Positions 9,713-18,632 of a DNA stretch of 64,000 nt are shown in pieces. The notes beneath the pieces were generated by a model. That model had not been told where the DNA came from and ran no database searches. It worked only from the letters and a program-made list of their open reading frames with translations. Source of the stretch: Actinomycetes bacterium (lineage in GTDB: Bacteria; Planctomycetota; Phycisphaerae; JAACET01). Each line of letters starts with the position of its first letter. The stretch's first letter is position 1. Made by a program: the position numbers and the translations under genes. The stretch is from NCBI GenBank assembly GCA_030614915.1, contig JAUXAG010000010.1, forward strand, positions 1-64,000, in the 5' to 3' direction.

Positions 9713-11419
9713 TCAGGCTCTCGATTGTTCGGAAGATTCTAAAACAGGAAAATCCTTGTCCGCCCCCAGCTCCGTATGCAGGTAACGGTGTTTGAACTGA
9801 CTCCGGGCCGTTACGCTCCGAGCCATTTTCCGCCGGTCGCATTCGGCTAGATAGCCCGCCGCCAACGCCCGAACCTGCACCGTCCCAAGCCTGTCTGATT
9901 TCCGCTTCGATTTGTATTCCATGTTCACCGCCATCAGGGCCCGGTCTAGTCCTTCAGCTAGCCGGTCTCTGGCTTTGTCGTTAGCTAGGCCGTTAAACGC
10001 CCCGCCGTCAATATTAAGCCGGTAAAATGGCGGATCTCCCCATTGCGGACAAAGCACCACGTCGAAGCACTCATCGTTCTGTCCGTCTGCCCCGTAAACT
10101 CGGCCAATGGCCTGGACTACATTATGTTCGCTGAGTTTTTCACCCACTATCGAGCTTATACGTGTTCCCTTGTTCAAAAATCGGATCATCGGCGCCCCGC
10201 CGACATAGCCGCTCACCTCTACCACATCGGAAATGTTGTAGCGAAAGAAACCGCTTGGCGTAGTCAGCAGGATAAAATACTTTTTTCCTACTTCCAGCTC
10301 GTGTCCCAGCAGCGCCGGTCCCGTCCATCCGTCCATTTGATCGACTGGTATGAACTCGTAAAAGTTGCTGTCTATGTCCAGCATCCCGTCCGGCGTCTCA
10401 TCGCTCAGTGGAATGCTCATCCGTCCCTCGCTGGCCAACAGACCGATATCCCGCAGAACTACATCACCGTACAGCTCCCGCAGTTGGGGTATATATAATC
10501 CCATGGTGCCCCCGAGCCAGCAGCTCACCAGCGAAATGCGCCAGTAATCTCGGGGTAAAAGGCCCTCATCTGCCCCGCGCCTCTCCAGCTTCCGGGCCAG
10601 CTCTGCCTTGGGCCTTAGTCCCGCCGACAGTTCACCACGCAATTCGCTCGGCATCTCGCACTTGGCCGACAAAGTGCCGTCTCGCACGTCACGAATCAGC
10701 TCCTCGCTGCGCCCCTGTACCTTGCGAGCTATACTCACCAGCGTTGCCGGGCTGGCCGTGACTATCAAAGCCACGTCTTTATCAATGGCCATTCGTACCG
10801 CCGTGTAGTATCGATCATCCGTATCGCCGATATTGCAGACACCCGGAGGAACCGCGTAGTGACTACGGACGAGCCGGTTCTGCATCTGGGCCGTCAAGCC
10901 GGATATGGCCCCGCACGGTATCCCGCCAGACGTTCTATAGTCGTCCGCTGGGCTGGCCAGCTGGAAAATCTGACGGTACCACACCTCTGGGTGATCTTTG
11001 TAAACACGCGATGCTATCTTTTTCCAACCCCGACGGTAGTTGCGCAAAAAAGTCCCGCCGACTGGAATTTGCTTCGGCTGACCCGTTGTCCCGCTGGTCA
11101 GGGCGAACATTTGGAGTTTTTCTTCTCTGCCTAGCAAAGCGCTGCTGTTGCCCTCGGCCATCCGCTCCACGTAGGGACGGTAGCTCTCATAATCGGTGAT
11201 CGGTATCCGCTCGGCGAAGTCTTTGTACCCCTCCACCCCTTTCAGACCGTGAGCTTGGCCGAACTCGCTGCTGCTGTTTCGTTCGATCAGCGATTTCAGC
11301 CGGTCAAGTTGAATCTCTTCTGCCCGTAGGCCCCGTTTTTCCAGACCATCTGCCGCCCGCACCAGGTACCGCAGGTACGGCAAAGAAAGTGCTTTTCTTA
11401 AGCAGCCTAGGATACTCAT
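9713..11419 (-). CDS. GH3-family acyl-adenylating enzyme
   Basis: GH3 proteins are acyl-adenylate/amide synthetases of the ANL superfamily. Plant members couple amino acids to hormones; bacterial roles are little known. The ATP loop ALTSGTTGQPK lies near residues 107-117 (consensus SSGTTxGxxK). The domain continues through KYFILLTTPSGFFRYNISDVVEVSGY, the GH3 middle motif, and FLNKGTRISSIVGEKLSE. The length of 568 residues is typical. It lies between mnmE (20 bp) and the hydrolase (12 bp), in the same direction as the fatty-acid-type cluster. A role in activating or amidating that cluster's acyl product is my inference. Confidence 0.85.
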   Translation of the reverse strand: MSILGCLRKALSLPYLRYLVRAADGLEKRGLRAEEIQLDRLKSLIERNSSSEFGQAHGLKGVEGYKDFAERIPITDYESYRPYVERMAEGNSSALLGREEKLQMFALTSGTTGQPKQIPVGGTFLRNYRRGWKKIASRVYKDHPEVWYRQIFQLASPADDYRTSGGIPCGAISGLTAQMQNRLVRSHYAVPPGVCNIGDTDDRYYTAVRMAIDKDVALIVTASPATLVSIARKVQGRSEELIRDVRDGTLSAKCEMPSELRGELSAGLRPKAELARKLERRGADEGLLPRDYWRISLVSCWLGGTMGLYIPQLRELYGDVVLRDIGLLASEGRMSIPLSDETPDGMLDIDSNFYEFIPVDQMDGWTGPALLGHELEVGKKYFILLTTPSGFFRYNISDVVEVSGYVGGAPMIRFLNKGTRISSIVGEKLSEHNVVQAIGRVYGADGQNDECFDVVLCPQWGDPPFYRLNIDGGAFNGLANDKARDRLAEGLDRALMAVNMEYKSKRKSDRLGTVQVRALAAGYLAECDRRKMARSVTARSQFKHRYLHTELGADKDFPVLESSEQSRA

Positions 11420-11431
11420 AAATAGTGGTAC

Positions 11432-12511
11432 TCAAGCTGCGCCGATTGGTTTGAGCTCGGCGATATCTTCGAACGACGGTTTCTCTTGAGAACTTTCAGC
11501 ATTTAGCAGATATTGACTGAAAAAGGCCGCGGTACGCCGAGAGTATAGCTCTGGGGCCACCTCCACCGCCAGGTTGTGCTTGGCTTTCGGAACTATCCAC
11601 AGAAATTTCGGCTCCTGGGCTTGCTCGTAGATTCTCGTGGCCTGTTCCGGCCGGACATAGCTGTCCTTTCTCCCGTGGATGAAGAATACTGGCCGGGCAG
11701 ACATCCTGTTCACCGCCTTCCGCACCGACGGAAATCGGCATTTGAGTTTCAATTCCGCTACGCACACCACCATCCAGCGGAAAAAACGCCCGAACTGCGG
11801 CAGATACCGGTAAACCATATGCAAGCGGGCGAAAATCTCCGCCCAACGCTCCACGCTTGTTTCCACAACCCAGTCGGTCGAAAAAACCCCGTCGGCGATA
11901 ATGGCCCGCACTACGTCTGTTTGAGCCGCGGCCATAATCGCCGCCCCGCCCCCCCTACTGATCCCGAAAAGACCTATCGGGTGGCCGTCCGAATAAAGCG
12001 AACTGACAAACGCACAGGCCCCCAGCACGTCAGCTACCTCCTTGTCGGTCGGCCATTGCCGTGGTGCGTAATTCAGTTCCCGACTGGAATTGCCGTGGTT
12101 GCGGAAGTCAAAGGTGAAAATATTGAACCCCGCCTCCAGCAAACTGCTGCAGTACCGCAGGCAGCTGTTTTTATTAGCCCCGAACTCGTGACAGAAAATT
12201 ATCGTGGCTTGCCCGGATTGCGACGCTTTACCCCGTAGCAGCACGCCTCGAAGACTCATGCCGTCCAACGCAAAAAATTCAAGCTCTGTCCCAGGCAGCT
12301 TATCCGAAGCGTTGCTGACCATGCTCAGTGGTATCATGGTGTCCCGCATGACGTTGAACCCGATCTTGACGTAACGGCCTAGCAACACCACCAGCCCTAC
12401 CAGACAAGTTGAAACCACTACAATTAGTATGGCCAACCAGTGAGCCTGTACAAAGTGCCACCAACCCACCACCGCTCCAAAGTAGGCCTCGTGCCAGATA
12501 AGAGAAATCAT
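11432..12511 (-). CDS. Membrane-anchored alpha/beta hydrolase
   Basis: A serine hydrolase anchored by one N-terminal membrane segment (HWLAILIVVVSTCLVGLVVL). The nucleophile elbow GISRGGGAA, the acid in HGRKDSYV and the His in KAKHNLAV form the expected triad. FCHEFGANKNS supplies the oxyanion-side HE/HG motif. The substrate is unknown. It sits between the ketosynthase (51 bp) and GH3 (12 bp), so hydrolysis or transfer of an acyl chain made by the cluster is plausible. Confidence 0.8.
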   Translation of the reverse strand: MISLIWHEAYFGAVVGWWHFVQAHWLAILIVVVSTCLVGLVVLLGRYVKIGFNVMRDTMIPLSMVSNASDKLPGTELEFFALDGMSLRGVLLRGKASQSGQATIIFCHEFGANKNSCLRYCSSLLEAGFNIFTFDFRNHGNSSRELNYAPRQWPTDKEVADVLGACAFVSSLYSDGHPIGLFGISRGGGAAIMAAAQTDVVRAIIADGVFSTDWVVETSVERWAEIFARLHMVYRYLPQFGRFFRWMVVCVAELKLKCRFPSVRKAVNRMSARPVFFIHGRKDSYVRPEQATRIYEQAQEPKFLWIVPKAKHNLAVEVAPELYSRRTAAFFSQYLLNAESSQEKPSFEDIAELKPIGAA

Positions 12512-12562
12512 TTTTCCGACTCTCTTTTACATGAGTTGTCTGCCCAGTCGGCCCTTCGTCAG

Positions 12563-13855
12563 CTATTCTATAGCTCGTACGATAAGTGAATCATTCTGCC
12601 CCCCGAAACCGAAGCTATTACTCAACGCCAGCCGGACTTTTTCCTGCCGCCTTTTATTGGGAACATAATCCAGATCACACTCCGGATCCGGATTATGCAG
12701 ATTCATGGTAGGTGGTATCATACCATCGCGGATGGCCAGCACACAACTGATTAGTTCGACTGCCCCCGCCGCCCCGATAAGGTGTCCGGTCATACTCTTT
12801 ATGGAGCTCATGGGCACCTTATACGCCGCCTCTTTAAAAACCGCTTTGACCGCCAATGTTTCCGTGCCGTCATTTTCCTGCGTCCCTGTCCCGTGGGCGC
12901 TAATGTAGTCGATTTCTTCCGGTTTTACCCCGGCGTCCGCAAAGGCCGTCTCCATGCAAATTGCCGCTCCTCGGCCTTCCGGATGGGTATCGGTGATCCG
13001 GAAGGCGTCCGCCGAGCTGCCGTAGCCGACTACTTCAGCCAGAATTGTTGCCCCTCGTCTCCGGGCCGACTCCAGTTCTTCCAATACCACTATACCAGCC
13101 CCTTCGCCCACCACAAAACCGTCTCGTTCCAGGTCAAAAGGACGCGAGGCCCTCGCAGGTTCATCGTTGCGAGTCGACAGAGCCGTCAGACGGACAAAGC
13201 CTGTTATCCCGAACAGGTGAATCATCGAATGGGCCCCCCCCGCTACCATAATTTCAGCTTCACCGTAACGAACCATCTCTGTGGCTTGTCCGATTGCCTG
13301 CGTCGATGCCGCACAAGCTGTCAGACAGTTGAATACCGCCCCGCACGCGCCTAACACGCAGGCCACATGGCTGCCTACCGAGTTCGGTTCTTGCTCCTGT
13401 TCGCGCAGCCCATGCAAACCCTGCGAGGCCCTACGGTACCACATACTGGTATCCAGTTTTCGCTGGTCCTCTTGATAGGACCCGCCGATCGCGTTCATGA
13501 GTACGTCGAAGTCTAGGGGCCCCTCACCGGCCCCGAGGTATACACCTACACGGTTCCGATCCAATTCGCTCCAGTTATCTAACCCCGATTGCTTCCAGGC
13601 CTGCAGCCCTGCCGCAACCGCGAATTGGCAGTTAGCCGGGGCGTACGCCAAGTCACTTCGATCCTCCAAATACTCACCCAGATCAAAGTTCTTCACCTCC
13701 GCTGCAAAGTTTGTGGCGAACGTCTGGGCATCGAAGCTGGTTATCGGAGCCATCCCTGATTTGCCTGCTAGCACATTTGCCCAGAATGTCTCCACGTCGT
13801 TGCCCAATGGAGTCACGCAACCCATACCTGTTATTACCACCCGTCGTCTGGACAT
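12563..13855 (-). CDS. Beta-ketoacyl-ACP synthase II-like (active KS)
   Basis: A FabF-like condensing enzyme that extends an acyl chain on ACP with malonyl-ACP. Cys181 in LTACAASTQ, His321 in SAHGTGTQENDG and His358 in KSMTGHLIGAAG form the complete Cys-His-His triad. It is 430 residues long. It lies 18 bp downstream of a second ketosynthase lacking the Cys. A KS followed by a Cys-less partner is the arrangement of KS/chain-length-factor heterodimers in type II polyketide, aryl-polyene-like and related systems. I therefore prefer a dedicated secondary acyl pathway over housekeeping fatty acid synthesis. Confidence 0.88.
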   Translation of the reverse strand: MSRRRVVITGMGCVTPLGNDVETFWANVLAGKSGMAPITSFDAQTFATNFAAEVKNFDLGEYLEDRSDLAYAPANCQFAVAAGLQAWKQSGLDNWSELDRNRVGVYLGAGEGPLDFDVLMNAIGGSYQEDQRKLDTSMWYRRASQGLHGLREQEQEPNSVGSHVACVLGACGAVFNCLTACAASTQAIGQATEMVRYGEAEIMVAGGAHSMIHLFGITGFVRLTALSTRNDEPARASRPFDLERDGFVVGEGAGIVVLEELESARRRGATILAEVVGYGSSADAFRITDTHPEGRGAAICMETAFADAGVKPEEIDYISAHGTGTQENDGTETLAVKAVFKEAAYKVPMSSIKSMTGHLIGAAGAVELISCVLAIRDGMIPPTMNLHNPDPECDLDYVPNKRRQEKVRLALSNSFGFGGQNDSLIVRAIE

Positions 13856-13873
13856 TGATTCCTTACCGAAGAG

Positions 13874-15196
13874 CTACTCTGCAAAGCGTCTAATCACCAG
13901 CCCTGCGCTCTGTCCGCCTATGCTGTGTCCCGTCACCAGGACAACCTTGGGATCCTCTGCGTTTCTGTTGTTTTGCACGATATTTAACCCACATTCGGGG
14001 CACGGATGCCTACAGTTCACAGCCGCCGGGATCGTGCCCTCAGATATCGCCAACGCTGCCGCTGCTAGATCCAAGGCCCCTGAGGCCGCGGTGCTGTTAC
14101 CCACTGCTCCCTGAATCGGCAGTACTGGCACGCTCCTAGCTTTTACCTCACCTAGTCCCATCCTAATGCCTTGGGCTTCTGCCAGATCTTCTTCCAACCC
14201 GCCCACGCCGTGGGGAATCACTAGCCCAATATCCTCCGCCCGGCACTTGGCCTTATCCAGGGCGCCGCCTATAGCCCGGGCGATTCCTTCCGCCGACGGC
14301 GGTATTCGATGGGCGCTACTACCCTGCCGCGTAGAGGCGCTACCGGCTAGTTCGGCATAAATCTTTGCCCCTCGGCCCTGAGCATGTTCTAAATCCTCAA
14401 TGATGAAGACCCCTGCGCTCTCGCCCGGTGCGCAACCCGCCCGGTCTTTGTCAAACGGACGAACAGCCTCTTCTGGCTTATCATTATTGCTGGTATTGAG
14501 TCTGTTCAGAAGCTCCATTCTCAAAACCCCCAGGGGACTTACTCTGCTCTTGGCCCCCCCGGTGATACAAATATCAACCCTGCCGCTGGCCACGCTCTGA
14601 TAAGCCTCTGACACTGCCTGGTGAGTCGAAATCTCACCGCAGAGTATTGTGTTGGATGGGCCCTGAGCGTCGTGAATGATGCCGATATGGCAGGCCAGCA
14701 TATTAGGCAGGAATTTTAACAGCCAAAGAGGCGTTAACTGTGCCATGCCTCGTTTGCCCCACAACTGATAGCTGAACCGGCTATTCTCGTCTAGAGATTC
14801 CTGCACCGCCACCCCCAGCTCGTTCAGATCAATGTCGATAAGCCCCGCCCCCAGGTTGACTCCCAGTCGGATCGGGTTCACCTGGGGATTTTCCGGGTCG
14901 ATTCCCTTGGTTATCAAACCCGCGTCTCGAATAGCCAAATCGGCACCGGCCACGGCCATGGCAATATCCGGAGCCATTAGTTTTGCCGCCTTCCGATAGC
15001 TCCGGGGAATGTATTGATTGATCTTGAACTTGTTGACTTGCCCAGCTATCTGGCATCTAAATTCGCTCGTATCGAAAGCTTCTATCCTCCGCACCCCTTG
15101 CCGCTGGGTGCACAGGCCTTCCCAGAAGTCCTGCCAGCTCATCCCTATAGGGCTTATCACTCCCAAGCCGGTTATCACTACTCGCCGTTGAAACAT
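13874..15196 (-). CDS. Ketosynthase-like chain-length-factor protein (Cys to Glu)
   Basis: Full thiolase fold of the FabF family, beginning RRVVITGLGVISPIG. Gap-free alignment around the active site with its neighbour places Glu188 (LCGEISTHQAV) where the neighbour has Cys181. The second catalytic His is also lost: the region reads QGAVGNSTAASGAL instead of TGHLIGAAG. The first His may remain in IPHGVGG. Loss of Cys is typical of chain-length factors, which dimerise with an active KS; many of those carry Gln, and the Gln type can decarboxylate malonyl-ACP. Glu here is unusual. It is 440 residues long and lies 2 bp downstream of a hotdog gene. Confidence 0.82.
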   Translation of the reverse strand: MFQRRVVITGLGVISPIGMSWQDFWEGLCTQRQGVRRIEAFDTSEFRCQIAGQVNKFKINQYIPRSYRKAAKLMAPDIAMAVAGADLAIRDAGLITKGIDPENPQVNPIRLGVNLGAGLIDIDLNELGVAVQESLDENSRFSYQLWGKRGMAQLTPLWLLKFLPNMLACHIGIIHDAQGPSNTILCGEISTHQAVSEAYQSVASGRVDICITGGAKSRVSPLGVLRMELLNRLNTSNNDKPEEAVRPFDKDRAGCAPGESAGVFIIEDLEHAQGRGAKIYAELAGSASTRQGSSAHRIPPSAEGIARAIGGALDKAKCRAEDIGLVIPHGVGGLEEDLAEAQGIRMGLGEVKARSVPVLPIQGAVGNSTAASGALDLAAAALAISEGTIPAAVNCRHPCPECGLNIVQNNRNAEDPKVVLVTGHSIGGQSAGLVIRRFAE

Positions 15197-15198
15197 AC

Positions 15199-15729
15199 TT
15201 ACTCGTTAGTTTTATCCCCGATTCTCTTCCCGCCTGTCGGCAATACGTCGCGCAGTAAAATCTGGAAGATATCTGTTAGAACGAATTGCCTCTCCGGAAA
15301 TTTCTTGCCCGCCATGTTCTGGTCCAGATGGCTGAATATCAGCTCTATCGTCGCTAGGTGTCTGCTCTGGCTTTTCTCCCCCTCACTCCTGGGACTGCTG
15401 ACCGAAACCTCTCCCGATGCCACCGCGAACTGCTCATTGATCTGCTCTATGTTAGCCGTGAATAGCAGCGTGTCCCCAGGAACGGCCAAGCCGTCAAAAA
15501 CAGCCTTGGTAATCTTGGCCAGAATCACCTTTTCTTTGAAGTCGTTGGCTTCGCAGACCAGGATCCCCGCTGTCTGGGCCATCCCCTCTATTATTAGAGC
15601 CGCCGGCATCACCGGATAGCCTGGGAAGTGGTCGTGAAGGTGTTCCTCAGATAAGGAAATATTTTTGACTGCTTGAGCTGTCTTACCGGGCTCAAATTTG
15701 ACGAAACGGTCTATCCAGATCCAGCGCAT
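15199..15729 (-). CDS. FabZ-like hotdog dehydratase
   Basis: A 176-residue hotdog-fold protein close to (3R)-hydroxyacyl-ACP dehydratase. HLHDHFPGYPVMPAALIIEG holds the FabZ active-site His and the central helix. The later EDLL-type Glu is represented in the EGMAQTAG segment. About 30 residues are added after the fold ends, including a polar stretch. It lies between the ACP gene (97 bp) and the chain-length-factor-like gene (2 bp), so it is clearly part of the same operon. Confidence 0.82.
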   Translation of the reverse strand: MRWIWIDRFVKFEPGKTAQAVKNISLSEEHLHDHFPGYPVMPAALIIEGMAQTAGILVCEANDFKEKVILAKITKAVFDGLAVPGDTLLFTANIEQINEQFAVASGEVSVSSPRSEGEKSQSRHLATIELIFSHLDQNMAGKKFPERQFVLTDIFQILLRDVLPTGGKRIGDKTNE

Positions 15730-15826
15730 TGATTGTTTCTGTCCGAACTATTTTTTCCTGATATGTCTTGACAGATACTGCCCGAAGTTTCTCGTTTTGC
15801 CTGCTTCTGTAGCGGACCGACCGCTA

Positions 15827-16219
15827 TTATCCCACTCCCACTTTGCTTTCCACGTAGCGCACGATTGAGTCAACGGTGAATAGCTCCGCGATGCGGTCCA
15901 CTTGCGGATTGTCTTTAAAACCGGTTAAGTCCGCATGCGACATTCGCTTGCGAAGCTCGGCCAGCCCGGCAGCCGTAAGTTTCTTGCCGTTGACGAACTT
16001 CGGATTAGTCAGAATGTTTTCCGGGAAAAGCTCGCCTCGAGGAACCTTAATGTTGAAAGCCTTTTCCAGACGGAATACCACATCTAAAAAGTCGATCGAC
16101 TCTGCTCCCAGATCACCGGTCAGGGTAGCTTCGCCGACCACTTCGTCTTCATCTACTCCCAGGGCTTCTATAAGCGTTTCTTTGACCCTGGCAAATATTT
16201 CCTCACGACTCATAGGCAT
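15827..16219 (-). CDS. Acyl carrier protein with extended loop
   Basis: An ACP whose Ser41 in GDLGAESIDFLD should carry 4'-phosphopantetheine. At 130 residues it is much longer than the usual about 80. The extra sequence falls between helix II (VFRLEKAFNIKVP) and the final helix (FTVDSIVRYVESK). It includes FVNGKKLTAAGLAELRKRM and more. GGAGGG lies 7 bases before ATG 16219, which decides the start over the ATG at 16213. It is flanked on both sides by hotdog proteins. The insert suggests a pathway-specific partner surface. Confidence 0.88.
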   Translation of the reverse strand: MPMSREEIFARVKETLIEALGVDEDEVVGEATLTGDLGAESIDFLDVVFRLEKAFNIKVPRGELFPENILTNPKFVNGKKLTAAGLAELRKRMSHADLTGFKDNPQVDRIAELFTVDSIVRYVESKVGVG

Positions 16220-16289
16220 GGTTAGACCCTCCGTCTCTTTGCATCCTAATTCTCAAATGTCTTCGTGTCTGTCTTGCTTTAGGTCCCTA

Positions 16290-16769
16290 TTACTTACTTA
16301 TCTGCCCGCATATTAGCCGGTACTGCTGCCGTAAGTGGGCTACAATATGCCGGTCGACATCAGCCGCCCGGGCATCCTTATCCGCCAGATTAAAATGGCT
16401 TAGCTCCAGATTAGCCTGCAGAGCCCGCACTTCTTCGCAGATGCCAACTGCCTGGAAGGCACTGCTCGTCGGCGCGATTCGTTTAGCTGTAACCTTTATT
16501 TTCAAGCATTCTCCTGGAGACACGAAACTCCCGTAGCGAACTTGCCGAGCCTCTTTGAGTACCACCATGCTGTGGGCAAAATCGTTTGTCACCCGCACCA
16601 GCCAACTGGCCGCCTCGATCGCTACCTGCAATACTAGAACCCCAGGCAGAACCGGAAACGATGGAAAATGGTCTGCTAGATATTCTTCAGCCAGACTCAG
16701 GTTCTTGATCACCGTGATCTCTTTGTCCGGCTCCAACTGCTCTATCTTGTCCACCAGCATGAATTTCAT
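16290..16769 (-). CDS. Second FabZ/FabA-like hotdog protein
   Basis: A 159-residue hotdog protein with YLADHFPSFPVLPGVLVLQV, the FabZ-type active site with His, followed by EAASWLVRVTNDFAHS. It is probably another 3-hydroxyacyl-ACP dehydratase, or a dehydratase-like partner of the protein at 15199. It is the first gene of the minus-strand cluster, 70 bp before the ACP gene. The 166 bp upstream separate it from the aminotransferase and may hold the cluster's own promoter, though I see no clear motif. Confidence 0.8.
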   Translation of the reverse strand: MKFMLVDKIEQLEPDKEITVIKNLSLAEEYLADHFPSFPVLPGVLVLQVAIEAASWLVRVTNDFAHSMVVLKEARQVRYGSFVSPGECLKIKVTAKRIAPTSSAFQAVGICEEVRALQANLELSHFNLADKDARAADVDRHIVAHLRQQYRLICGQISK

Positions 16770-16935
16770 GTTGGCTTTAGCCTCCAGCCAACCTGTCTTT
16801 GAAATTCATATCCTTCCTTTGCCCCCCCATCGCTCCGCCGGCCCAACTATAGGACCGAAATGATGCTTGTACATAGTCGGTTGCCTCAATGCAAGCAATA
16901 AATTCGCCCTTCCTAAAGATACTATTCCCGCCGAC

Positions 16936-18030
16936 TTAGCCAGCCAGCCGGCAGAGAATCTCCACCCCCCGCCTCAGAAGCTCCTCGCTCGCCGCGTAGG
17001 AAACACGAAAGTGACTGTTTCGGCTGGAAAAAACGTTCCCTGGGATTATTAACACATTTTGTTCTATGGCTTTACGCACAAATTCCTCACCGTCGTCCTT
17101 CGGAGCCCGGGGGAAAATGTAGAACGCCCCGCCGGGTTTACGCACCTCGAAGGCCTTTGACAGCCCCTCATAAACCAGGTCGCGTTTTCGCCGATATGGC
17201 TCCACCTGCTCCGATATGTCCGTTTCCAGGGCCGTGATTCCCGCCCACTGCACCATATTCGGGGCGCAGACGAAGGTGTATTGCTGCACCATGGCCATTT
17301 TTTCAATTAGCTGAGCTGGACCACTCGCATAACCCAGCCGCCAGCCGGTCATCCCGTAGGTCTTGGAAAAGCCCCGCAGCAGCAGGGTCCGCTCATACAT
17401 CCCTGCCATGGACACGTACGGCTCGTCGTAGCAAAATTTGTTGTAAATTTCGTCAGATATCACGACCAGCTCTTTTTGTCGGGCCAACTCAGCCAGCCCC
17501 TCGAGCTCCGCACGCCCGTACACCGCCCCCGTCGGATTGCTGGGGCTGTTGACCACTATAGCTCGCGTTCGCTGCCTTATCGCTTTGGATATTTTTTCCA
17601 CGTGCAGTCTGAAGTCGGGGTAGGTATCAACCAGGACCGCTCGGGCCCCCACCAGTTCGATCAGCGACTTGTACATTACGAAGTAAGGATCCGGGATTAT
17701 CACCTCGTCGCCCGGGTCCAGCAGACACAAAAAGGCCAGTACCAAACCTCCGGACACTCCGCTGGTCACCAGAACATTTCTCTCGGCCACGCCGAACTCC
17801 TCGTCCAGACGCTGTCCGATGGCTTGGCGCAATTGCCAGATGCCCTGGGTCACAGTGTATCGGTTTTGGCCTTCTTTGATAGCCTCGATAGCCCGTTTTT
17901 GAATAGCTTGCGGTACCTCAAAATCTGGCTGGCCGATGGAAAGATTGACCGGATTCGTCAGTTTCCCTGCCAAATCGAATACTTTCCGGATCCCCGAAGC
18001 ATCCAGTCTTGATACACGTTTGGATAGCAT
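16936..18030 (-). CDS. Class I/II PLP-dependent aminotransferase
   Basis: A fold-type I aminotransferase of the aspartate/alanine type, about 364 residues. The N-terminus has NLSIGQPDFEVP, the NSPSNPTGAVY substrate/PLP motif follows, and GFSKTYGMTGWRLGY contains the PLP Lys (in SKTYG). The C-terminal Arg that binds the substrate carboxylate is probably in FRVSYA. It lies upstream of, and in the same direction as, the acyl cluster but 166 bp away, so co-transcription is possible, not certain. It could supply the amino acid partner for GH3, or be a housekeeping enzyme. Confidence 0.88.
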   Translation of the reverse strand: MLSKRVSRLDASGIRKVFDLAGKLTNPVNLSIGQPDFEVPQAIQKRAIEAIKEGQNRYTVTQGIWQLRQAIGQRLDEEFGVAERNVLVTSGVSGGLVLAFLCLLDPGDEVIIPDPYFVMYKSLIELVGARAVLVDTYPDFRLHVEKISKAIRQRTRAIVVNSPSNPTGAVYGRAELEGLAELARQKELVVISDEIYNKFCYDEPYVSMAGMYERTLLLRGFSKTYGMTGWRLGYASGPAQLIEKMAMVQQYTFVCAPNMVQWAGITALETDISEQVEPYRRKRDLVYEGLSKAFEVRKPGGAFYIFPRAPKDDGEEFVRKAIEQNVLIIPGNVFSSRNSHFRVSYAASEELLRRGVEILCRLAG

Positions 18031-18058
18031 AAGCCCTGGTTTCTTATGACCTTTTCAT

Positions 18059-18229
18059 GCTCTGTTGAAAGCCTCTTTCTGTCATTGCGAGGCCCCAGAG
18101 GGGCCGTGGCCTCTTATCACTGCTTTAGCAGTAATCTCGACTTCTGAGCTTTGAGATTGCTTCGCGGAGTTTATGCTGAGCGAAGCGAAGTGCTCGCAAT
18201 GACCCGGCCCGACATCTTTTCAACAGAGC
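18059..18229. repeat. Nested palindromic intergenic repeat
   Basis: Outer arms are GCTCTGTTGAAAG (18059..18071) and CTTTTCAACAGAGC (18216..18229). Inner arms are GTCATTGCGAG (18081..18091) and CTCGCAATGAC (18193..18203), an 11-bp perfect inverted repeat. The interior has GAGATTGCTTCGCGG and GAGCGAAGCGAAG. The GTCATTGCGAG...CTCGCAATGAC type is a widespread bacterial intergenic repeat. The outer arms could mark the target site or a larger cruciform. No ORF inside looks real. Confidence 0.75.
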
Positions 18230-18324
18230 AACCTTTTCACAAAAGGGTCGTTGGCTTTGGTACCAACGACCCGACGATTTGCTCTCGATTGATTCAAATC
18301 TCCGCCTATTTGGGCTCAAACCCG

Positions 18325-18606
18325 CTATTGGCTGACTTCACCCGGTTTGGGTTTACCACTCTGCTCAGTCTGCTCGGACGTTTCTGCTGCTGCCTCAGCG
18401 GCAGTTTCGGCCGCTTCTTCTACTTTTGCCTTGTCTTTCTTAGCCAACGCCGCCTTGCGGTGTACCACCTTGGCCAGACCCAGGACGGATGCTCCCTCAC
18501 TCCAGCGATCCTCCTCTTCTAACTTTTCCAGTCGTTCCGCCCGGCTCAGCACATTGCGGTGACGCACCAGCGAGTTTTGACTTTTCAAAGACTTATCTAG
18601 CGACAT
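18325..18606 (-). CDS. PVC-superphylum signature small basic protein
   Basis: The N-terminus MSLDKSLKSQNSLVRHRN followed by VLSRAERLEKLEEEDRW and GLAKV matches the small basic protein restricted to Planctomycetes, Verrucomicrobia and Chlamydiae, which is thought to be ribosome-associated. The usual protein ends near residue 60. This one adds about 33 residues of Ala/Glu/Thr-rich acidic sequence, giving 93 residues. I chose ATG 18606 because GGAG lies 8 bases upstream; the longer frame to 18804 overlaps the next gene. This is the best taxonomic marker in the window. Confidence 0.85.
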   Translation of the reverse strand: MSLDKSLKSQNSLVRHRNVLSRAERLEKLEEEDRWSEGASVLGLAKVVHRKAALAKKDKAKVEEAAETAAEAAAETSEQTEQSGKPKPGEVSQ

Positions 18607-18632
18607 TACGACTTCTCCACCGATAATTGTTT

